Source: an uncultured Veillonella sp.
Lineage (GTDB): Bacteria; Bacillota; Negativicutes; Veillonellales; Veillonellaceae
Length of the DNA stretch: 26,101 nucleotides
Assembly: GCA_900757715.1 (NCBI GenBank)
Contig: CAAEOZ010000240.1
Span: 1 to 26,101 of the forward strand
Direction of reading: 5' to 3'
The number at the start of each line of letters is the position of its first letter. Position 1 is the stretch's first letter. Positions 6,198 through 13,815 of the stretch are shown piece by piece. Under the pieces are notes generated by a model. It ran no database searches, was not told the origin of the DNA, and saw only the letters and a list, made by a program, of their open reading frames with translations. The translations under genes and the position numbers were made by a program.

Positions 6198-7028
6198 TCA
6201 TGAGCGTTCAGCTACATCGATTCTATGCAATAATTCTTTCGCTAGTTCTTGGGCTGTTTTGAATTCCTCATATGAAAGCACTATGAGCACAAAGCTATCT
6301 GTTCCTATGTCCATATCTACTAACTTATGCGTTTTCCATGTGGCATTAATATGTGCACACCAGTCCATAATACATTGTTCTTCATCTAATCCTGCTGTAT
6401 CAATAGTTAGATTTTCGCTAGTATCTAAAGACTTGTTACGTATTAACTTCTGCACATGATAAAGAAAATCCTCTAATTCAATTTTTAAAGATACCTCTAC
6501 AGCGCGACCTTTAGACTGTAGTTTCTCATAGAGGTTCCACCAGCTATCTTCTAAGTCTTCCATGGAGTTTAACTTTGCCTTAGTCATAAAAGAGTTAGCT
6601 TGTTTAGCATTGCCTAGCAATAGCGTTGCCAGCTCTGTAAATGTCGATTTCATCTTCTCTATATCTAGATACGCTACTTCTGCACACAAACCACAATCAG
6701 GTACTCTGCGTTTTCTCACAAAAGCCCGCATCATCTTCACCGCATCAGGATAACTTACATCTGCCATACGATAGGTCTTACCATCTATGTCTAAGAATAT
6801 ATCCACTGCATCCTGCGTTTTCCCTACACGGGCTTTCATCGCAGTACAACCATTGATCGTATGAGATGGGTATAACTCCATGTACATGAAAAATCCATCA
6901 TGCATGGCCTTTAGGGTATTATCTATGCCAACTATGTTAAAACCGTTTCGATTATAATCAGGGCTCTTCATACGCCACTCTTCGTAATTGTCAAAAAGCT
7001 TTTCTTGAATCCAATTGTAAATGCTCAT
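6198..7028 (-). CDS. Hypothetical protein, first gene of the immunity-like array (possible DUF6630-like end)
   Basis: 276 residues from the ATG at 7028, chosen because GGAGAG lies 5 nt upstream; a GTG two codons earlier overlaps that site. An N-terminal helix (IYNWIQEKLFDNYEEW) precedes strands around FFMYMELYP and VDIFLDIDGKTYRMA. A Cys pair (CGLC) sits near residue 115, followed by a helical middle. The last 55 residues (WCAHINATWKTHKLVDMDIGTDSFVL onward) recall the DUF6630 ending, where the protein recognises 'tDsf'-type motifs; this is tentative. It leads the seven-gene row and no consensus promoter was clearly seen upstream. Confidence 0.65.
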   Translation of the reverse strand: MSIYNWIQEKLFDNYEEWRMKSPDYNRNGFNIVGIDNTLKAMHDGFFMYMELYPSHTINGCTAMKARVGKTQDAVDIFLDIDGKTYRMADVSYPDAVKMMRAFVRKRRVPDCGLCAEVAYLDIEKMKSTFTELATLLLGNAKQANSFMTKAKLNSMEDLEDSWWNLYEKLQSKGRAVEVSLKIELEDFLYHVQKLIRNKSLDTSENLTIDTAGLDEEQCIMDWCAHINATWKTHKLVDMDIGTDSFVLIVLSYEEFKTAQELAKELLHRIDVAERS

Positions 7029-7202
7029 ATACACTCTCCACTATATACTGCTGTCTTTATATAATATGTATCTTAATTATATCATTAAGAAGAGACACTT
7101 ATCACCGAATTATATTTAATTACATATAGATATTTCGATAACAAAAATAGATTTTAAAACCTAGCTTACTCTATGCAAATAGTATATTAAGAATCAAAAC
7201 CT

Positions 7203-7232
7203 AAAAAAGAGCCAAGAATTTAATCTTGGCTC
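7203..7232 (-). terminator. Terminator beyond the island, probably the original tRNA-Arg terminator
   Basis: On the minus strand GAGCCAAGA (7224-7232) pairs with TCTTGGCTC (7209-7217) and is followed by six T. It lies 44 nt downstream of the tRNA fragment's CCA. Without the island the intact tRNA would end exactly there, so this was probably its terminator; today it would end the HerA transcript. Confidence 0.8.
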
Positions 7233-7270
7233 CTAAAAAGACATAATACTGTATAAAACTTATGCCTATT

Positions 7271-7319
7271 AATTTTGGTGCGCCTAACCGGAATCGAACC
7301 AGTGACACGCAATTTAGGA
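7271..7319 (-). repeat. Left att site: 49-bp copy of the tRNA-Arg 3' half
   Basis: Matches 10512-10560 at 48 of 49 positions (the mismatch is 7312 against 10553). It spans the anticodon loop to the CCA end of tRNA-Arg plus 5 flanking bases. The sequence beyond the anticodon loop does not match, so it is a fragment and not a tRNA gene. It is the signature of a tyrosine-integrase-type insertion into a tRNA 3' end. Confidence 0.9.
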
Positions 7320-7458
7320 GTCTTATCACTATACACTAAAATCACATTACATATAAGTATTAATATGGCTATATTAATCTTCTTTTACATCTTATAAGAA
7401 TTTATTTTCTCCAAAAAATTTTATCTGATCATAAAGAAAAGGCTTATAAATTGGCTTA

Positions 7459-9321
7459 TTAACCATCACTATCAGGATTAGGTTCCCACAATCTCACAAG
7501 AGATACATCATCACTATTAGGTCTAACTGATTCTAGTCTATTCACTACAACAAAAAAAGGCATATTAAAAGCTTTTCCCGTAATAACAACTTCCCCTTGC
7601 CCTAATAAAGGAATTCTTTTATAAGAACTATAATCTAATGTAGGCATTGTATTCTCAAGAATCTGTAAATCCTTATCATTTACGATACGATGAATAAAAA
7701 AATTATGAAGTTGGGAAATAATCGTCATTGAAATATCTGAAGGGCGCTGACTTGCTAAGGTTAAATAAAAACCAAACTTTCGTCCTTCTTTAATAATTTC
7801 TTCAAAAACTGATAATCGATAATCTTTCCAATCATCTTTATTATTTTTATTCACATCATTTAAAATATTATGTGCTTCATCAATTATTAAATGTATCGTC
7901 TTTTTAACACTTCCAGAAGATGAAACCTCACTCTTATGCGCATCATAAACCATCTTAGACACTAACATAGGGAGCAAACGGGTAACCTCTTGGTTAGCAT
8001 TTACAAGTGAAAAAATATTTAGCAGTTTATAGGAGTCAGATAAATTATCCTTAACCTCAATAACTCTATCTAATGCATCTAGGGAGTTTTCAATCCTCTT
8101 TATCATAGGGCTAATAAACTCTGAGGTTTTAGAATCATATACTGCAACATATACTCTTTGAAATTCAATAAAATAATACAACTTTTTTATTTCACTAGCA
8201 GATTTAAACTTATCTTCTAACTCTTCTTTTACGCTATCAAACTTAAAATATTGTTTACCAGCTTCTGTTATTTTGTCATTATTGATTACAAGTTTTCCAT
8301 TTTCATTTTTTATTTTTATATTTCCATAATAAAGTTCTTTACTACATTCTTTAAAAGGTTCTAATAGAGAATTATTTATACCTAAAAGTTCTCCCACCTT
8401 AATCCATTTCTCTAATGTAACTCTATCAATATCTTTTCGGTCTTGAAGAATACTAATAAGTAAACCAACTTCTAAATCAGCAAATTCCTTCTCTGTCTCA
8501 ATAGATTTATACTTTCTTAGAGCAGCCCGTAAAAACGGAACCTGAGTACCTGGTTTAGCATCAAAAAGTATAGATAATAAATCCGGATCTAATAAATATT
8601 TTCGAGTAATTCTAATTTTATCTGATTTATCTGTTCTTGTAGAGATATTAAATATTTCTTTATCATCATTAGATAAACCAAACATTGATTCCCCTAAATA
8701 TTCTCCATTAAAATCAATTAGAAAAAATTGAGACTTTTGATTTATATAATCTTTAAATGATGATTGAAATAACTCATAATACATTTTATGTAAAGTATTT
8801 GATTTACCACTACCTGTATTTCCAAAAATACCAATATGAGATGCAAATATTTTATCAATTGGTATATTTATATCTTTTCCTTCAAGTAATGACTTTCCAA
8901 TACTGATTGTAGGCTCCGATTGAATTACACCATAAATCAAATCTAACTCCTCTTGAGTAGTTAAACACACCTCATTTCCTATCATAGGGACAAATCTACT
9001 GGTTATATTAAATCGTTGGTTTTCTATAACACCTTTAACTTTTAAGGAAATAGATCGCTTCATTGAATTCTTCTTGTATCGATTATCATATATATCTAAA
9101 TTTGAAATATTTTGCTGATCTATAATACTTTCAGATACAACTGTTGCAATAATTTTTACCATATTTTGATGAATAGTAACAAATGCACCAACCTTAGCAC
9201 CTGAAAGAATATCACCATACCAAAACACATCTGTATCATTTGTAGTATCATAAAGTCCAACTTGGGATACATTACCATCTACAGAAATGATTACACCTAT
9301 TTTTTTTGGTGAATACTCCAT
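7459..9321 (-). CDS. HerA-family ATPase/DNA translocase of a SIR2-HerA anti-phage system
   Basis: 620 residues from the ATG at 9321. This start lies 1 nt after the SIR2 stop and has GGGGGA about 8 nt upstream; a longer ORF overlapping SIR2 has no better site. Residues 1-140 form the HAS-barrel-like N-terminal domain. Walker A is GNTGSGKSNT (167-176), Walker B is LIIDEAH (478-484), and ASQRPSD (523-529) is the sensor segment typical of FtsK/HerA hexamers. The helical insert between the Walker motifs is long (about 200-450), as in HerA/DUF87 proteins. In SIR2-HerA (Nezha-type) systems HerA hexamers assemble with SIR2 and license phage defence. The gene is very AT-rich relative to the catalase and pur genes, consistent with transfer. 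It is the distal gene of the two-gene operon. Confidence 0.9.
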   Translation of the reverse strand: MEYSPKKIGVIISVDGNVSQVGLYDTTNDTDVFWYGDILSGAKVGAFVTIHQNMVKIIATVVSESIIDQQNISNLDIYDNRYKKNSMKRSISLKVKGVIENQRFNITSRFVPMIGNEVCLTTQEELDLIYGVIQSEPTISIGKSLLEGKDINIPIDKIFASHIGIFGNTGSGKSNTLHKMYYELFQSSFKDYINQKSQFFLIDFNGEYLGESMFGLSNDDKEIFNISTRTDKSDKIRITRKYLLDPDLLSILFDAKPGTQVPFLRAALRKYKSIETEKEFADLEVGLLISILQDRKDIDRVTLEKWIKVGELLGINNSLLEPFKECSKELYYGNIKIKNENGKLVINNDKITEAGKQYFKFDSVKEELEDKFKSASEIKKLYYFIEFQRVYVAVYDSKTSEFISPMIKRIENSLDALDRVIEVKDNLSDSYKLLNIFSLVNANQEVTRLLPMLVSKMVYDAHKSEVSSSGSVKKTIHLIIDEAHNILNDVNKNNKDDWKDYRLSVFEEIIKEGRKFGFYLTLASQRPSDISMTIISQLHNFFIHRIVNDKDLQILENTMPTLDYSSYKRIPLLGQGEVVITGKAFNMPFFVVVNRLESVRPNSDDVSLVRLWEPNPDSDG

Positions 9322-9322
9322 A

Positions 9323-10282
9323 TTAACTATCCCCCAATTTCTTTTCAAATAAAATTTTGGTTACTTCCTTCAAAGTCAGCGGTTTAGATTCAAAATCACC
9401 GGGGCCCCATATAATCAATCTTGAGTCTGTTTTAGAAATACCTATATTTTCCCGAATGTTATGAATCGCACTATTACTATATGCAAAAATATATACACGT
9501 AATTCTGGATTTTGAATTGCACGTCTGACCATCTTTGCAATATGTACATCTTGAAAAGAGAAGCCAATTACAACTAATATTGATTGTGGCTTTTCAAGCT
9601 CCAATTGGAACACTCTCAACATTTCATAGAAATAATTTGTTAAAAAAGTTTCTTTCGATTCATATCCAGTTGGTGGAACCACAAAAGGATCTTCACAGAC
9701 ATTAGAACTTATGAGAACGTTCTCTCCATCTCTTTTCCAATTAACTGACCCATGTGGTTTTATTAAATTGACTAAAGGCAATTCATAATTATAATTATCA
9801 TTTATCCCTTTGTAAGCAACAACTCGATTAAAATTTGTCCAATCCAGTACTTTTGTGAAGTATCCCCTAGAACCATCATTACATACAAAGTTTCGTGTTC
9901 TTAAGACAGTATCAATTGCACACTCTAAAAATAAATCATAGTTGGTTGTAAAAATATTAACGCTTCTTGGTATTTCACGAGAATTAACATTAAGCAAACA
10001 TTGAATTAATCCCTCTATAAATTGAGTATATGACTTATACGATTTAAATATTTTCAACCGCTCCCCTAGTGTTATAGGACTCTTAGGCTTATCTCCGGTA
10101 CATTTTAATAGAACCTTTTCACTTATATCTTTAACACACTTTAACAATTCCTCATTTGCTTTATCTCCAAAGGAACTAAATTGCCCCATCAGGGGTATTG
10201 CATCACTAGATGCACCTGAACCAATCAAAAAATTAAGTCGTTTAGTGTAGCAATGTTCTTGGATTAATTTTATATTATTCAT
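9323..10282 (-). CDS. SIR2-domain NADase effector of a SIR2-HerA anti-phage system
   Basis: 319 residues from the ATG at 10282, preceded by AGGGAGA; fifteen extra codons upstream are in frame but lack a ribosome site. The NAD-binding GSGAS is at 21-25, FTTNYDLF (111-118) carries the conserved Asn, KPHGSVNW (175-182) carries the predicted catalytic His177, and VVIGFSFQD (237-245) is the late Rossmann strand. These motifs place it in the SIR2_2 class used in defence, which cleaves NAD+ (and in some systems nucleic acid) once phage infection is sensed, rather than the protein-deacetylase class. Paired with HerA on the same strand (1-nt gap). No signal peptide or membrane segment. NADase activity here is inferred. 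Confidence 0.9.
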   Translation of the reverse strand: MNNIKLIQEHCYTKRLNFLIGSGASSDAIPLMGQFSSFGDKANEELLKCVKDISEKVLLKCTGDKPKSPITLGERLKIFKSYKSYTQFIEGLIQCLLNVNSREIPRSVNIFTTNYDLFLECAIDTVLRTRNFVCNDGSRGYFTKVLDWTNFNRVVAYKGINDNYNYELPLVNLIKPHGSVNWKRDGENVLISSNVCEDPFVVPPTGYESKETFLTNYFYEMLRVFQLELEKPQSILVVIGFSFQDVHIAKMVRRAIQNPELRVYIFAYSNSAIHNIRENIGISKTDSRLIIWGPGDFESKPLTLKEVTKILFEKKLGDS

Positions 10283-10346
10283 CTTATTTCTCCCTACAAA
10301 ATTAAGTCCCCATATATTTTTAATCAACCTAATTCACTTACTTTAT

Positions 10347-10375
10347 ATTATCTCAAAAAGAATAATATAACTCAA
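10347..10375 (-). promoter_or_regulatory. Putative promoter of the SIR2-HerA operon
   Basis: On the minus strand TTGAGT (complement of 10370-10375), 17 nt, GATAAT (complement of 10347-10352). The expected start is near 10340, giving a leader of about 58 nt to the SIR2 ATG. Confidence 0.5.
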
Positions 10376-10438
10376 ACTAACAATAAAAGTGCTGTTTTAT
10401 TTACAAAATCTAAAGTCTATTGGATGTAACATCATTAC

Positions 10439-10482
10439 AAAAGTATCCCCAATCACATAAATCTGTAATTGGGGATACTTTT
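10439..10482. terminator. Bidirectional terminator between tRNA-Arg and SIR2
   Basis: A 15-bp perfect stem (10439-10453 with 10468-10482) around a 14-nt loop, with A and T runs at both ends. It lies inside the island about 35 nt beyond the tRNA 3' end. It would serve the tRNA now that its original terminator is displaced by 3.2 kb, and it insulates the SIR2 promoter. Confidence 0.8.
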
Positions 10483-10511
10483 AAACATAATCAGCTTTTA
10501 TAAATTTTAAA

Positions 10512-10560
10512 AATTTTGGTGCGCCTAACCGGAATCGAACCAGTGACACGCAGTTTAGGA
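10512..10560 (-). repeat. Right att site within tRNA-Arg
   Basis: The partner of 7271-7319 (48/49 identical). It comprises tRNA positions from the anticodon loop to CCA plus five downstream bases. The distance between copies is 3241 bp. The intact tRNA is retained on this side, so tRNA function is kept after insertion. Confidence 0.9.
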
Positions 10561-10593
10561 AACTGCCGCTCTATCCAACTGAGCTATAGACGC
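10517..10593 (-). tRNA. tRNA-Arg (anticodon CCT)
   Basis: 77 nt with encoded CCA. The 7-bp acceptor stem GCGTCTA/TAGGCGC has one G-U pair. The D arm is GCTCAGTTGGATAGAGC, the anticodon stem GCAGT/ACTGC with loop TTCCTAA gives anticodon CCU, and the T arm is ACTGG-TTCGAAT-CCGGT. It would decode AGG. Its 3' half is duplicated at 7271-7319, so it served as the insertion site for the SIR2-HerA island. Confidence 0.96.
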
Positions 10594-10595
10594 AT

Positions 10596-10634
10596 GTATA
10601 CTTTATTATATCGTTTTTAATAAAGTATACGCAA
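10596..10634 (-). promoter_or_regulatory. tRNA-Arg promoter within a 13-bp perfect palindrome
   Basis: Minus-strand TTGCGT (complement of 10629-10634), an 18-nt spacer and TATAAT (complement of 10605-10610), starting about 5 nt before the mature tRNA. The whole segment is also a perfect inverted repeat: GTATACTTTATTA (10596-10608) and TAATAAAGTATAC (10618-10630). No T-run follows the stem on the minus strand, so it is not an obvious terminator. Confidence 0.6.
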
Positions 10635-10722
10635 GGCGTCCTTATTGCTATAGATAACAGTTATTAGCTCATTGTTATAAACATTGGTTAATATCTAATT
10701 GCTATAGTCGTCACTTATAAAC

Positions 10723-11724
10723 TTATTGTTGTAAGTATTGGTTATTTACTTGTTTTTGTTCTTCTGGGCTTAGGTTTTGGTAGCCTTTAGCTAATGCACT
10801 TACCCAAGATCCATAGGCAGGGTTTGGGAATACCACAAAGGTAGTACCAAAGTCTTCTTTATGAGCATCGATGATGCCATTTCTTTCAGCTAGTGTCTTG
10901 CCTTTTGTGCCGATTGGGAAATCACCGGCGTTATCGCCCATGTATACAACGACATAATATTTTTTAGCAATCATATCAAAGCGAGGTTGTTTATCAGAGT
11001 CTTTTTCGAATAGTAGTACATGGTCTTTATCAACAGATGGGAATCCTAGTTCTTTAAAGTTCTGTATCGTTACATCAAGGTTTACAGGTGCGTAGCGGTT
11101 TGAAACATAGAAGATTTCTACCCCTTGTTTATGTACTTCATTTAGGAAGTCAACGGCCCCAGGCATGGCTTGCGATTTTCCTTGATGCACCGCTTGACGC
11201 CACCAAGAAGCATCAAAACGACCATTGCCATTGGCGATGCTTTCACCCATCAGTTTTGTATTATCTACTACTGTTTCGTCCGCATCAAGAACAATAGCTA
11301 AAGGTTTTCTTTGATGAGATGGATCAACAACGGCCATTTTAACGGCATTCATCGCCACATTGTACCCTTGATACGCTAGTGCTCTATACTCCGCAGAGGT
11401 GCGCATCCATAACAGCCCCATCGTCTCTGTGTCAGCTTGGTACTGCTGCTTTTGCTTGAGTGCTGCCTGTTCAACCTGTGTTGCCGCATCTTTCGCCGAT
11501 TCACTGTTAGCTACTGTATTATTTGCTGCAGCACTAGCTACATCATTCTTAGCTGCTGTAACAGTAACAGGTTGAGCTGGTTGAGCCTGCGTTACAATAG
11601 CAGTAGGAACTATGCTACTTGCTTTCACCGTCGCTGAAGAATTCGCCTGTACTACAGAACCCACACAAAGGCTTCCTCCAATGCAAGCCACCGCCACATA
11701 CCATGACAAACTACTAGATTTCAT
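10723..11724 (-). CDS. Secreted HAD-type acid phosphatase, 5'-nucleotidase e(P4) family
   Basis: 333 residues. The N-terminal 27 or so residues are a signal peptide ending near VVQA. A Cys at position 14 (AVAC) is a poor lipobox, so whether it is a lipoprotein like Haemophilus e(P4) is unclear. Residues 28-95 are a low-complexity Ala/Thr/Gln/Val linker. The catalytic domain has VLDADETVVDN with nucleophile Asp147 and Asp149, SNR (208-210), and GDNAGDF (263-269) for Mg2+ binding; the family's late NPAYGSW motif is also present. The enzyme dephosphorylates external nucleotides or other phosphomonoesters so the nucleoside can be taken up, in the periplasm or at the outer membrane. AGGAGG lies 5-6 nt before the ATG. 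Transcribed alone between the tRNA and catalase. Confidence 0.9.
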   Translation of the reverse strand: MKSSSLSWYVAVACIGGSLCVGSVVQANSSATVKASSIVPTAIVTQAQPAQPVTVTAAKNDVASAAANNTVANSESAKDAATQVEQAALKQKQQYQADTETMGLLWMRTSAEYRALAYQGYNVAMNAVKMAVVDPSHQRKPLAIVLDADETVVDNTKLMGESIANGNGRFDASWWRQAVHQGKSQAMPGAVDFLNEVHKQGVEIFYVSNRYAPVNLDVTIQNFKELGFPSVDKDHVLLFEKDSDKQPRFDMIAKKYYVVVYMGDNAGDFPIGTKGKTLAERNGIIDAHKEDFGTTFVVFPNPAYGSWVSALAKGYQNLSPEEQKQVNNQYLQQ

Positions 11725-12080
11725 AATTGCCTCCTATTCACATATAACATTACGTGCAACTTTAATACATCATATAACTCTACATAATTATACTAAAATT
11801 CTTTTGAAATTTGTATATTTTTAACACAGCAAAAGGGCCCTTACTACACATCTTTGATGATTCTTAACTTAGATGTGATTAGCAAAGGCCCTTTAAAGGG
11901 TTTTATTTGTTTATAAGATAATTGGTATCAGTGTATAAAACTTTTGTGTGAATTTAGATTTTTTATAGATTTGTTTTTTTATATAAGTGTAAGAGAGTTA
12001 TTAGTTAAGAAAGTCCTTTTCAATCGTTAGTCTTGTTTAGATTAACTGTCTTTTCTGTTGTTTAAAAAGGATGTATTCCC
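11725..12080. other. Gene-free stretch between acid phosphatase and catalase
   Basis: No ORF. It is AT-rich with one notable structure, a two-tier hairpin at 11832-11894. The interval near 11940-12060 is T-rich and holds no recognised motif. Confidence 0.5.
11832..11894 (-). terminator. Long two-tier hairpin, probable catalase terminator
   Basis: The outer arms AAAGGGCC (11832-11839) and GGCCCTTT (11887-11894) and inner arms CACATCT (11847-11853) and AGATGTG (11871-11877) stack with small internal loops. On the minus strand it ends in CCCTTTTGC. It is about 185 nt beyond the catalase stop, unusually far, so a separate role is possible. Confidence 0.45.
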
Positions 12081-13544
12081 TTATTTTACATCACTAAAGT
12101 CAATGTCCATACCCAATGCTTTAGCAACGCCTTCACCATAAGCTGGATCGCATTGGTAGCAATGTTTTGCATGACGTTCTTTGATAAAATCAGGTACACC
12201 ATTCATAGCCGCTGCGGTGTTATCAAATAAAGCTTGTTGTTGTTCAGGGCTCATGAGGCGGAACAATTTACCTGGTTGTGTAAAGAAGTCAGAGTCGTCT
12301 TCATAGAAGTCATATTGGTAAGCTGGACCAGATACATCGAGAGGAGGATTTTTAAATTCTGGTTGTTCAGCCCATTCACCAAAGCTATTTGGTGCGTAGC
12401 CAATTGTAGAGCCATGATTGCCATCTATACGTCCTTGACCATCGCGATGATAGATATTTACAGGACATTTAGCGGCATTAACAGGGATTTGATAATAATT
12501 TGCTCCTAGACGATAACGTTGCGCATCCGCATAGGAGAACAAACGACCTTGTAGCATTCTATCAGGAGAGAAAGAGATACCAGGAACGATAGTTGTTGGT
12601 GCAAAGGCCGCTTGTTCTACATCTTGGAAGTAGTTTTCCGGATTGCGATTAAGTTCCATAATACCTACTTCGATCAATGGGAATTCGTCATGATACCATA
12701 CTTTTGTTAAATCGAATGGATTGTATGGCATATTGTTAGCTTGCTCTTCGGTCATCACTTGGATGCATAATTTCCATTTAGGGAAATCGCCTTTTTCAAT
12801 AGCCTCAAAGAGATCACGTTGGTGACTTTCACGGTCACTAGCTACCACATTAGCCGCCTCAGCGTCGGAAAGATTTTCAATCGGCTGTTGGCAAACCCAA
12901 TGGAATTTAACCCATACGCGCTCATCCTTTTCGTTGATAAGACTATATGTATGACTGCCGAAACCATGCATTGTGCGGTAGGATTTAGGAATACCACGGT
13001 CACTCATGACGATTGTTACTTGGTGAATCGCCTCTGGCAAGCTAGTCCAGAAATCCCAGTTTGCTGTCGCATCGCGAAGATTTGTTTTCGGATTCCGTTT
13101 TACAGCGCGGTTCAAATCAGGGAATTGCAATGGATCGCGGATAAAGAATACCGGTGTATTGTTACCTACGAGGTCCCAGTTTCCTTCTTCCGTATAAAAT
13201 TTTACGGCAAAGCCACGAATGTCGCGTTCTGCATCGGCCGCACCACGCTCGCCGGCAACGGTGGAGAAACGCACGAATAACGGCGTTTGCTTGCCTACTT
13301 CAGAGAAAATTTTTGCTTTCGTATATTTTGTAATATCATTAGTTACTGTGAAAGTACCAAATGCACCGGATCCTTTAGCATGCATGCGACGTTCAGGAAT
13401 CACTTCGCGCTCAAAATGAGCTAATTTCTCCATGAGCCAAACATCTTGCATCAATACAGGACCACGTTTACCTGCTGTAGCAGAGTTGCGATTATCTGGT
13501 ACGGGAGCGCCAAAGGCGGTTGTTAGTTTTTTTTCATTATTCAT
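12081..13544 (-). CDS. katA: Heme catalase, small-subunit clade
   Basis: 487 residues, full length for a small-subunit monofunctional catalase. RRMHAKGSGAFGTF contains catalytic His55, VGNNTPVFFIRDP contains the distal Asn (128/129), and GRLFSYADAQRYRLG supplies proximal heme ligand Tyr338. It dismutates hydrogen peroxide to water and oxygen in the cytoplasm, protecting the anaerobe or microaerophile from peroxide made by neighbours or by its own flavoproteins. GTAGGAG precedes the ATG. Single-gene transcript. A 15-bp Fur/PerR-type palindrome sits about 95-110 nt before the start codon, which suggests metal- or peroxide-dependent control. The gene is richer in G+C than the island to its left. 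Few Veillonella have catalase, which would make it a variable gene (established knowledge, not tested). Confidence 0.97.
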   Translation of the reverse strand: MNNEKKLTTAFGAPVPDNRNSATAGKRGPVLMQDVWLMEKLAHFEREVIPERRMHAKGSGAFGTFTVTNDITKYTKAKIFSEVGKQTPLFVRFSTVAGERGAADAERDIRGFAVKFYTEEGNWDLVGNNTPVFFIRDPLQFPDLNRAVKRNPKTNLRDATANWDFWTSLPEAIHQVTIVMSDRGIPKSYRTMHGFGSHTYSLINEKDERVWVKFHWVCQQPIENLSDAEAANVVASDRESHQRDLFEAIEKGDFPKWKLCIQVMTEEQANNMPYNPFDLTKVWYHDEFPLIEVGIMELNRNPENYFQDVEQAAFAPTTIVPGISFSPDRMLQGRLFSYADAQRYRLGANYYQIPVNAAKCPVNIYHRDGQGRIDGNHGSTIGYAPNSFGEWAEQPEFKNPPLDVSGPAYQYDFYEDDSDFFTQPGKLFRLMSPEQQQALFDNTAAAMNGVPDFIKERHAKHCYQCDPAYGEGVAKALGMDIDFSDVK

Positions 13545-13637
13545 GTTACAAACTCCTACTTAGAGATCAAAATGAAAGTAATTTACTTTACATAATTTTT
13601 TAGATTATACATCTCAATTAAGATAAATATTATTAAC

Positions 13638-13652
13638 GGATAATTATTATCC
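13638..13652. promoter_or_regulatory. Fur/PerR-type 7-1-7 operator upstream of katA
   Basis: GGATAATTATTATCC is a perfect 7-1-7 inverted repeat. It differs from the Gram-positive Fur box (TGATAATnATTATCA) only at the two end bases, and from the PerR box (TTATAATnATTATAA) at two bases per half. The katA -10 candidate TATAAT (complement of 13604-13609) lies downstream, placing the operator about 30 nt upstream of it. Whether Fur or PerR binds cannot be told. Confidence 0.7.
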
Positions 13653-13815
13653 ATTATTCTGTAATTAGAATATCACAATTTTTTTAATAGAACAACCCTA
13701 AACCTTTATAAATCTTGTATACATGATATCATTTGTAAAACACAAATGAGAATTCACAGTATTGTATATACTAGTTATAGCTACATACGTCTACTTCCCA
13801 ACCTGAGCAAAACAA

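Larger units (their letters stand above)
7029..7458. other. Gene-free stretch at the left end of the SIR2-HerA island
   Basis: No ORF of substance. It holds an AT-rich leader for the array to its left, a minus-strand terminator (7209-7232), a 49-bp copy of the tRNA-Arg 3' region (7271-7319), and a small AT-only hairpin (ATTAATAT/ATATTAAT, 7359-7378). The last 80 bases are the 3' untranslated region of the HerA gene. Confidence 0.7.

Noticed and set aside
7276..7330. A second tRNA-Arg gene
   Set aside because: Only the 3' half matches; no D arm, no acceptor 5' strand and no complementary anticodon stem follow. It is an att copy.
9322..9348. HerA start overlapping the SIR2 gene by 26 bp
   Set aside because: The ATG at 9321 just after the SIR2 stop has a suitable GGGGGA site and begins the typical MEYSPKKIG domain; the upstream extension has neither.
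7271..10560. Prophage or transposon origin of the SIR2-HerA island
   Set aside because: No integrase, structural or transposase gene and no terminal inverted repeats; only the tRNA att repeats are present.
12819..13280. Plus-strand 153-codon ORF opposite katA
   Set aside because: A shadow of the catalase coding frame with no start signal or recognisable protein.
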